Below are positions 8,284-13,965 of a stretch of DNA of 13,965 nt, piece by piece; the stretch's first letter is position 1, and each line of letters starts with the position of its first letter. The stretch covers positions 1 through 13,965 of the forward strand of contig CALEGL010000107.1 in NCBI GenBank assembly GCA_937876495.1. The letters run 5' to 3'. A model generated the notes under the pieces. It saw nothing but the letters and a program-made list of their open reading frames with translations, did no database searches and had not been told where the DNA came from. Origin of the DNA: an uncultured Bifidobacterium sp. GTDB taxonomy: Bacteria > Actinomycetota > Actinomycetes > Actinomycetales > Bifidobacteriaceae. Both the position numbers and the translations under genes were made by a program.

Positions 8284-11127
8284 CTATTCGCTGGCCACGG
8301 CGTCGAGAACGGGCTTGCGCAGGGCTCGGCTGGCGGGGGAGACGCTGGCGAGAAGGCCGACGAGGATGGAGACGAGAAGGAACCCGACGAGCTGCGTCCA
8401 GGGGATGGTGAGATTCTCCAGACCCTGCGAGGCGTACACCTGGCGGATCACGACGCCGGCCGCCACTCCGGTGGCCACTCCCAGAAGCGTGCCGAACACC
8501 GAGATGATGGCCGCCTCGATGCCCAGCATCCCGCGGATCTGCGAGCGGGAGGTGCCGATGGCCCGCAGCAGACCGATCTCGCGGGTGCGTTCGGAGACGT
8601 TGAGAGCCAGGGTGTTGACGATGCCGAAGATGGCGATGAGAACAGACAATGCGAGCAGCGCGTAGAGGATGAGCAGCATCTGGTCGATCGCGGAGCTGAT
8701 GGCCGACTTGTAGTCCTCGTGGTTCATCACCGTGACCACGTAGTAGGGGCGCACGGCCCTGAGCAGACGCTTCTTGAGCGTCGGAAGGTCCTGCCCCTTC
8801 GCCGCGGTCACGAAGACGTCGACGACGATCCGGGCACGCGAATCGATGAACCCGTCGGCGACGGAGTCCCTGATGACCATCGTGCTGCGATAGGCGGCGT
8901 TGTCGACGATGGCGCCGATGCGCAGGGTGCGGCTTCCCGACGTCACCGTGGCCGTCGACCCGGAGGAGGCTCCGCCGGATGCGGAGCCGTCGAACGTCCC
9001 CGCCACGCCGGAGCCGGCCGCTGAGGACGACGCCGTCGCCGAGGGGGACGCCTTCGCCGTAGCGTCCGTGGAGGAGCTCCCCGACGCCGATTTCGATTCC
9101 GCCGATGCGGTCGAGGAGGATGCCAGGGCGTTGGCGGAGAACGTGACCTTCACCCTGTCCCCGACCTTCCATCCCCGGTCCTTGGCTACGGTGCTGCCGA
9201 TGACGAGCTGCCCGTCGTCAAGCGCCTTCGCGGCGTTCCCCGCCGTCGCCGTGGCCGCGAAGGCCCTGGTGAACAGGGCGGATCCGGCGACGAGCACCGT
9301 CGTCGACGCCGATGTGGAGCCGCCGTCGACGGTCACGCCCGTGGCCACGCTCACCGTGGTGACGGAGCCGACCCCGTCGGTTCCTCTGACGGCCTTGATG
9401 GCTCCGTCCGGGATCCTGCCGTAGCTGGCGGTGCTCAGGGCGAAGTCGGCCTTGAGCCCGGTGTCGATGAGGGAGGACACGGAGGTCTTCGCCGAGGCGG
9501 CGATGACGGCCAGGCAGCTGACGATGGCGATGCCGACGAACAGCGCGGCCGCGGTGTTGGAGGTGCGTCGCTTCGAACGGGACAGGTTGCGGGTGGCCAG
9601 GGATCCGGTCACGCGGAAGACCTTCGACGGCAGCCATCCCAGCACCGCGCCGGCGGGGGACACCAACGCCGGGCCGATGACGATGACTCCGAGGATCACC
9701 AGGGCTGCGCCGACGCCCAGCGGCCATCCGGTGGACATCGAGTTCACCGCGCTCCACGGAGTCGGACCGTCGCCGTCCGCCCTGGCCAGTGCCACGGTGA
9801 ACGCCCAGCTGGCCGCGCCAAGCACGACCATCGCGGTTCCCAGGGCGCCGCGCAGCCGCACGGGCTTCTCGGGGTTGACCGTCTCGTTCATCGCCTGGAT
9901 GGGTGGGGCGAAGGCGGCGCGGCGGGCCGGAAGCGCGGCCCCGATGACGGACACCACCAGACCCACGAGGAATCCGATGAGCATATCGCTAACGGTGGGG
10001 TCGGCCGACCCGCTCAGAGGCAGACCGGCATGGGACAGTCCGACCACGATGAGGCGGACCATCCCCCATCCGAGGCCTATGCCGATGCCGGATCCGACCA
10101 CGCCCATCGCCAGCGCCTGGACGATGACCGTGGAGAAGACCTGCGCGGGGGAGGCCCCGACGGAGCGCAGCAGCGCGTATCCGCGCATGGACTCGCGCAC
10201 GATCATCGAGAAGGTGTTGGCGATGATGAAGGATCCGACGAACAGCGCGATGACGGCGAAAATGAGAATCAGCGGCTGGACGAATCCCAGCTGCTCCTGA
10301 GTGGTCTTCGTCGCCTCGTCACGCATCTCGTCGCCGGTGACGGCATGGGCCTTTGACCCTGCCGGAAGCGCCGCGTTGATGCGGTCGGCGAGTCTCTGCT
10401 GGGCGGCGGCGTCCAAAGGCGTCTTCAGATTCCCGTACACGCCGATCGATGAGGTCGTCGTCGAACTGGCTGAGGTCAGCGACCGGTAGTGCTTCAGCAG
10501 GGACGGGGATATGCCGAGGATGATGGCTCCGGCCTGCGTGGAGTCCGTCGAGAAGACGCCGACGACGCGCATGGTCCGCGTCCCGTCGGAGAAGACGACG
10601 GTGGCCTTGTCGCCCACGGACAGACCCGACTTCTCGGCGGCGTACGAGTGCAGGGCTATCTCGTCGTCCCTGGTCGGCTCATGCCCGGAGGTGAAATGCG
10701 CCGACCTCCACGGCTCGGACGTCCCCATGGCGATGGCCAGGGTCGACGAGCCCATGGTCGAGACGGCGTCGCCCTTGTGATCCACGAGCACCACGCCGGA
10801 CAGCGACCCCGATGCGGAGGCCGATACGACGCCCCGGACCTTCCTGATGGTCGTCGCCAGATCCGAGTCGATGGCGTTGTAGCTCTCCGAACTCGACGAG
10901 GTCGTGGGCGCGGCGGCCTCCGACCCCGTCGAGGACGTCTTCTCGGAGCCTCGTACGTACACGTCGTGGTCGGCGTTTGTCGCCATCATCTCGGAGACCT
11001 GGTTATCGAGCATCTGGCGGAAGCAGAAGGAGCCGACCACGAAGGCCACGCCCAGGGCTATGGCCACGATTGACATGACGAATCGGCCGAAATGGCCGCG
11101 CGCGTCGCGCAGACCGATGCGGATCAC
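8284..11127 (-). CDS. FtsX/MacB-type ABC transporter permease
   Basis: 947 residues with a GTG start that overlaps the ATPase stop by 4 bases. Ten predicted membrane helices lie at about 16-36, 284-306, 336-360, 383-404, 430-449, 467-489, 525-545, 816-838, 868-893 and 912-930. The two large extracellular domains (37-283 and 546-815) follow the first helix of each half, the layout of the duplicated FtsX-like permeases of actinobacteria. The FtsX motifs IIANTFSMIVRESMRGYALLRSVGAS (about 301-326) and NTLALNVSERTREIGLLRAIGTS (838-860) mark the two repeats. Such MacB-class transporters move or release lipoproteins, peptides or drugs, or act as sensors, without transporting through a membrane pore. 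The substrate cannot be told from sequence. A Ser/Ala/Thr/Gly-rich insert (668-728) interrupts the second outer domain. Confidence 0.93.
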   Translation of the reverse strand: MIRIGLRDARGHFGRFVMSIVAIALGVAFVVGSFCFRQMLDNQVSEMMATNADHDVYVRGSEKTSSTGSEAAAPTTSSSSESYNAIDSDLATTIRKVRGVVSASASGSLSGVVLVDHKGDAVSTMGSSTLAIAMGTSEPWRSAHFTSGHEPTRDDEIALHSYAAEKSGLSVGDKATVVFSDGTRTMRVVGVFSTDSTQAGAIILGISPSLLKHYRSLTSASSTTTSSIGVYGNLKTPLDAAAQQRLADRINAALPAGSKAHAVTGDEMRDEATKTTQEQLGFVQPLILIFAVIALFVGSFIIANTFSMIVRESMRGYALLRSVGASPAQVFSTVIVQALAMGVVGSGIGIGLGWGMVRLIVVGLSHAGLPLSGSADPTVSDMLIGFLVGLVVSVIGAALPARRAAFAPPIQAMNETVNPEKPVRLRGALGTAMVVLGAASWAFTVALARADGDGPTPWSAVNSMSTGWPLGVGAALVILGVIVIGPALVSPAGAVLGWLPSKVFRVTGSLATRNLSRSKRRTSNTAAALFVGIAIVSCLAVIAASAKTSVSSLIDTGLKADFALSTASYGRIPDGAIKAVRGTDGVGSVTTVSVATGVTVDGGSTSASTTVLVAGSALFTRAFAATATAGNAAKALDDGQLVIGSTVAKDRGWKVGDRVKVTFSANALASSSTASAESKSASGSSSTDATAKASPSATASSSAAGSGVAGTFDGSASGGASSGSTATVTSGSRTLRIGAIVDNAAYRSTMVIRDSVADGFIDSRARIVVDVFVTAAKGQDLPTLKKRLLRAVRPYYVVTVMNHEDYKSAISSAIDQMLLILYALLALSVLIAIFGIVNTLALNVSERTREIGLLRAIGTSRSQIRGMLGIEAAIISVFGTLLGVATGVAAGVVIRQVYASQGLENLTIPWTQLVGFLLVSILVGLLASVSPASRALRKPVLDAVASE
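8944..9126 (-). other. Low-complexity Ser/Ala/Gly insert in the permease outer domain
   Basis: Encodes residues 668-728 of the permease, almost only Ser, Ala, Thr, Gly with a few Lys and Asp. It falls between VGDRVKVTF and SRTLRIGAIV, which would otherwise be adjacent beta strands of a MacB-like domain. It is likely a flexible extracellular loop; a similar shorter Ser-rich run is at residues 64-81. Confidence 0.6.
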
Positions 11128-12188
11128 GATCGGTCCCCGTCGTCCGCCGCCGTGGATTTCTTCCGGATATCGCCGTCGGACCGTTCGGGGTCGGTCGCGT
11201 CCATCCCATCTCCTTCGAGGCCGGCGGCGGTCTCAGCGGAGGAGACGACCGGATCCTCCGGGTCGGAGTCGCCGGCGAACACGTCGAGTATCCGATCGTA
11301 GCTGGGGTCCCGCAGGTCCTCGGTGATGCGGCCGTCGGCGAGCACCAGCACCCGCGTCGCATAGGAGGCGGCCCGGGGGTCGTGGGTGACCATGACGATG
11401 CTCTGCCCGTAGTCCTCGACGCTGTGGCGCAGGAAGCGCAGAACCTCGCGGCTGGATCTGGAGTCGAGGTTGCCGGTGGGCTCGTCGGCGAAGATGACGG
11501 AGGGGCGCGCCACCAGCGCGCGGGCGCAGGCCACCCTCTGCTGCTGTCCGCCGGACAGCTGGCTGGGACGATGGTCGAGACGGTCCTCCAGCCCCACGAC
11601 GCGGACGACGTGGTCGAACCAGTCGCGGTCGATGGGACGCCGGGCGATCTGCAGGGGCAGAAGGATGTTCTCCTTCGCCGTGAGGGTGGGGACGAGGTTG
11701 AAGGACTGGAAGATGAAGCCGATGCGCTCGCGGCGCAGACGCGTGAGCTGCCTCTGGCCCATGGCGGAGACCTCGAGGCCCTCGACGAACACCTTGCCGG
11801 AGGTCGGCGTGTCCAGCCCGGCCATGCAGTGCATGAGGGTGGACTTGCCTGAGCCCGAGGGGCCCATGATCGCCGTGAGGCCTCCGCGTTCGAAGTCCAC
11901 GCTCACGTGGTCGAGGGCGATCACGGCCGTGTCGCCCGTTCCGTAGGACTTCGCGAGGTCCACGGCCCTGGCGACGGTATGGTATGAGCCCTCGGTGTCG
12001 TTCCCGGCGGGCCCTGGCTTCGCGGCGCCGGCGATACTCTCCGGCCGTTCCCTGGTCTCCCGATGCATGGGCGGCTGGGATGGCAGGGGATGCGCGGACG
12101 AGGATGGGACCGGGGTGGGCCGATCTCTCTCGGGGATCCTCTCCCGTCTCGCCGGCGATTCCGTCTTGTGCTGTGCATGTCGGGCCAT
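11124..12188 (-). CDS. MacB/LolD-type ABC transporter ATP-binding protein
   Basis: 354 residues from ATG 12188. It powers the permease encoded immediately downstream. Walker A GPSGSGKS (109-116), Q-loop Gln161 in [13 protein letters not shown], signature LSGGQ (211-215), Walker B VIFADE (231-236), D-loop and H-loop His269 are all intact; this is the LolD/MacB class. The first 70 residues and the last 45 are disordered, the tail being acidic. Start choice: ATG 12188 has AAGGAAG at 12194-12200 with a 5-base spacer. The frame stays open to an ATG at 12419 that has a near-perfect AGAAAGGA site (12426-12433) and would add 77 residues. By my hand count that extension has only about 64% G+C at third positions, far below the real genes here, so I favour 12188. 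The GTG of the permease overlaps the stop. Confidence 0.92.
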   Translation of the reverse strand: MARHAQHKTESPARRERIPERDRPTPVPSSSAHPLPSQPPMHRETRERPESIAGAAKPGPAGNDTEGSYHTVARAVDLAKSYGTGDTAVIALDHVSVDFERGGLTAIMGPSGSGKSTLMHCMAGLDTPTSGKVFVEGLEVSAMGQRQLTRLRRERIGFIFQSFNLVPTLTAKENILLPLQIARRPIDRDWFDHVVRVVGLEDRLDHRPSQLSGGQQQRVACARALVARPSVIFADEPTGNLDSRSSREVLRFLRHSVEDYGQSIVMVTHDPRAASYATRVLVLADGRITEDLRDPSYDRILDVFAGDSDPEDPVVSSAETAAGLEGDGMDATDPERSDGDIRKKSTAADDGDRS

Positions 12189-12639
12189 ATGCGCTTCCTT
12201 CTCGTGTCGCCGGCGGTGGGATGCGCGTCGGCGTCTGGATGGTGCCGTACCGGCATGCGGCTCAGGTCGTGAGTTTGCCCGCGGCTCGGCGGCCGTCGAC
12301 GGGTCGCGGCCGGCATCGATCCGATCGTACGGACCTGCCCGTCCAAGGCGTGCCCCTCCGGATTCCGGCCGTTCTGCTCCCTCTCCCGTCATCCTATCGC
12401 CCGAGGTCGTCTCCTTCATGGACGTTCCTTTCTTTCCTCCTCCCTCGGCTTCCCGTGAACTCTCACTCTCCCTAGTCCTCTTTCCCTTCCTTCTCTTCCG
12501 TCCTCTGCAACCCCTGCGGCGGCCGCGAAGGGATGCGCATACCCGCTTCGTGACGTCGCGCCGCCCGACATGGCATGACGGGCGAGGGGACGTTGCCGCC
12601 AGGCCATGCGCGTGGAGGTCGTACAGTGTGCTGTAGATC
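12189..12639. promoter_or_regulatory. Divergent region between the ABC operon and xerC
   Basis: About 450 bases with no confident gene. It must hold the promoter of the exporter operon (minus strand) and of xerC (plus strand). Minus-strand TAGGAT (12396-12391) is a possible -10 element upstream of the 12188 start. The stretch 12425-12507 is strongly strand-biased, with about 11 purines in 83 bases on the plus strand, so the exporter mRNA leader would be a long purine run with several Shine-Dalgarno-like words. The rest shows no clear repeat or RNA gene. Confidence 0.5.
12622..12635 (+). promoter_or_regulatory. Inverted repeat and possible -10 upstream of xerC
   Basis: TACAG (12622-12626) and CTGTA (12631-12635) form a perfect 5-base inverted repeat around TGTG. 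TACAGT (12622-12627) also fits the -10 pattern and would give xerC a leader of about 30 bases. The dyad could be an operator, but at this size it may be chance. Confidence 0.3.
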
Positions 12640-12663
12640 GTGGCGTCAAGGGGCGGGAGGCCT

Positions 12664-13662
12664 ATGGCCGACGATGATCGTGGAACCCTGTTGGAGGCGT
12701 ATCTGTCCTGGCTGTCGTCGAACAGGGGTCTGAGCGCCAACACCCGGCGCGCCTACGGAGGGGACATCCGCTCATGCCTGGAGGTGATGGACGTGCGGAC
12801 CGCCGCCGATCTGTCCCGGGTGGGAATCGATGACCTGCGCGAATGGATGGTGAGGGTTTCGCCGGGGATGTCGCGGGCCACGATGGCCCGCCGCGTCGTC
12901 GCGGTGAGGGGCTTCTTCTCCTGGGCGGCATCGCATGGGGTGCTGCGGTCCGACCCGGCGGCGGCACTGATGACCCCTCGGATTCCCGTCGACCTGCCCG
13001 TCGTTCTCACCGGCGACCAGGCCGAACGGATGATGGACGTGGCGGATGAGGCCGCCGGCGAGGGTCGGGGGATGACGGCGGATGAGGCCGCCGGTCGCGG
13101 CTCCGCTCCGGCGTCCGCCTCCCCCCGTCGGAAGGACGCAGGCTCCGAGACCGACCGTGTGCTGGCGCTGCGGGATGCGGCCATCGTGGAGCTGTTGTAT
13201 GCCACGGGGATGCGCGTGGGGGAGCTCGTCGGTCTGGATGTGCCGGACGTCGATCCCGGGCAGCGTCTCGTCCGCGTCACGGGGAAGGGGAACAGGCAGC
13301 GCGTCGTCCCCTTCGGGGCCCCCGCCGCCGATGCCCTGGACGCGTGGCTCTCCCGCGGCCGTCCGCGGCTTCTCGGTCCGGAATCGGGCGAGGCTGTGTT
13401 CGTCGGCGCCCGCGGCGGGCGCATCGATCAGCGCGTCGTGCGTCGCGTGGTGCATGAGGCGGCCCGTCGCGCAGACGTCCCCGACATCGGTCCCCATGCC
13501 CTGCGGCACAGCGCGGCCACGCATATGCTCGACGGGGGCGCCGACCTGCGCGAGGTGCAGGAGCTTCTCGGCCATTCCTCGCTGACGACGACGCAGCGGT
13601 ACACGCATGTGTCCATGGAGGTCGCACGCCGCCGTTACGACCAGGCGTTTCCCCGGGCCTGA
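12664..13662 (+). CDS. xerC: Tyrosine recombinase XerC
   Basis: 332 residues. With XerD it resolves chromosome dimers at dif. The N-terminal SAM-like core-binding domain (about 5-100) has LSANTRRAYGGDI and ATMARRVVAVRGFFSWA. The catalytic domain (about 165-325) has all active residues: Arg184 (ATGMRVGELVGLD), Lys208 (TGKGNRQR), His278 and Arg281 (HALRHS), His304 (LLGHSS) and the nucleophile Tyr313 (TTTQRYTHVS). Called XerC because XerD is already accounted for at the left edge. It is about 30 residues longer than typical XerC, owing to an Ala/Gly-rich linker at about 125-162. ATG 12664 is chosen; GGGAGG at 12655-12660 is only 3 bases away, with AAGGGG further back. GTG 12640 is an in-frame alternative. 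It is divergent from the ABC operon. Confidence 0.93.
   Translation: MADDDRGTLLEAYLSWLSSNRGLSANTRRAYGGDIRSCLEVMDVRTAADLSRVGIDDLREWMVRVSPGMSRATMARRVVAVRGFFSWAASHGVLRSDPAAALMTPRIPVDLPVVLTGDQAERMMDVADEAAGEGRGMTADEAAGRGSAPASASPRRKDAGSETDRVLALRDAAIVELLYATGMRVGELVGLDVPDVDPGQRLVRVTGKGNRQRVVPFGAPAADALDAWLSRGRPRLLGPESGEAVFVGARGGRIDQRVVRRVVHEAARRADVPDIGPHALRHSAATHMLDGGADLREVQELLGHSSLTTTQRYTHVSMEVARRRYDQAFPRA
13041..13094 (+). repeat. 18-base direct repeat in the xerC linker
   Basis: GGCGGATGAGGCCGCCGG occurs at 13041-13058 and again, without mismatch, at 13077-13094. The 36-base period keeps frame and duplicates the peptide ADEAAG between the DNA-binding and catalytic domains. Confidence 0.85.
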
Positions 13663-13965
13663 ACGATTCTACGGGGTCGGAGGCGGCCGTCCGGGCCTCT
13701 CGCCGTCAGTGTCGAGGAGCCGCGGAGACGGATGCCATCCCGAAGGATTCCATGCGTGTCCTCCCGCTTCCAGCTGGATGTCTTCTTCCTCACATTACGG
13801 TGTCATCCATTGCCTCGGAGGATTTCCGCAAGACCCCACCAAACCCCCGTTCTCCTGCGGTTCACCTTCCCGCAGCTCGTGACCCGCATTCGCCGCCGCC
13901 TGACCGTCCGGGGCGGGAGGGGGCTGCGCGCCAACGTGCGCTGCGGTCTCTCGCTGCGACCCGAC
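13663..13965. other. No recognisable gene at the right edge
   Basis: The 303 bases after xerC contain only unconvincing reading frames. A weak hairpin, GAGGC (13680-13684) with GCCTC (13695-13699), might help end xerC transcription. A 6-base stem CTGCGG/CCGCAG with a 9-base loop lies near 13855-13876. No tRNA, SRP RNA, tmRNA or RNase P RNA core was recognised, though a structured RNA or gene starting beyond the edge is possible. Confidence 0.4.

Noticed and set aside
7814..8665. Plus-strand frames of 283-409 codons across 7795-9024
   Set aside because: They run across the 3' end of the permease and the small SH3-like gene in antisense and look like shadows; the minus-strand frames have recognisable domains and ribosome sites.
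13790..13808. ACATTACGGTGTCA, reminiscent of part of the actinobacterial dif site
   Set aside because: It needs a 3-base insertion to align with the right arm as I remember it, and the left arm is missing. A location beside xerC is not itself evidence for dif.
13850..13880. tRNA or SRP RNA suggested by CGGTTCACC and a nearby stem
   Set aside because: The loop length does not fit a T-arm, no acceptor or anticodon arm pairs, and the conserved SRP core is absent.
13607..13882. 91-codon frame running past the end of xerC
   Set aside because: It overlaps xerC in another frame, has no domain, and its codon use is not gene-like.

Overview
The window is about two-thirds G+C and reads as chromosomal core sequence of an actinobacterium. 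The order xerD-parA-scpA-scpB is the usual actinobacterial segregation cluster. Protein wording (a ParA opening MPTDLLGRVYETFPAPRPL, a 641-residue TypA) and the combination with typA, pheA, tyrA, an FtsX/MacB-type ABC exporter and xerC point to Bifidobacteriaceae, most likely Bifidobacterium; this assignment is from memory of these families. No phage, plasmid, IS, CRISPR or defence genes were seen.

Left block (1-2884, + strand): the last 67 residues of XerD, a 214-base gap, then parA, scpA and scpB packed with a 10-base gap and a 4-base overlap. XerD acts with XerC to resolve chromosome dimers. ParA-like ATPase and ScpA/ScpB, the latter working with an SMC protein not encoded here, organise and separate the nucleoid. 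parA appears to have a leaderless promoter.

Middle block (2885-7771, + strand): typA (ribosome-associated GTPase) behind a roughly 130-base leader with a hairpin and a small overlapping upstream reading frame. A four-helix membrane protein of unknown function follows, again with a leaderless-type promoter, and is translationally coupled to pheA and then tyrA. PheA and TyrA are the two branch enzymes that turn prephenate toward phenylalanine and tyrosine.

Right block (7840-12188, - strand): an exporter operon read right to left, ATPase then a 10-helix permease (4-base overlap), then a small protein with an SH3-like domain. It converges on tyrA over a G+C-rich hairpin region. It diverges from xerC (+ strand, 12664-13662) across a roughly 470-base region that holds an 83-base pyrimidine/purine-biased tract. 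XerC carries an inter-domain linker that seems to have grown by a 36-base duplication. The last 300 bases hold no gene that I can recognise.

I found no clear new multi-gene system. The points most worth a second look are the leaderless starts, the typA leader, the unusual leader and ambiguous start of the ABC ATPase, the altered TRF and ESRP motifs in PheA, and the close spacing of xerD and xerC.
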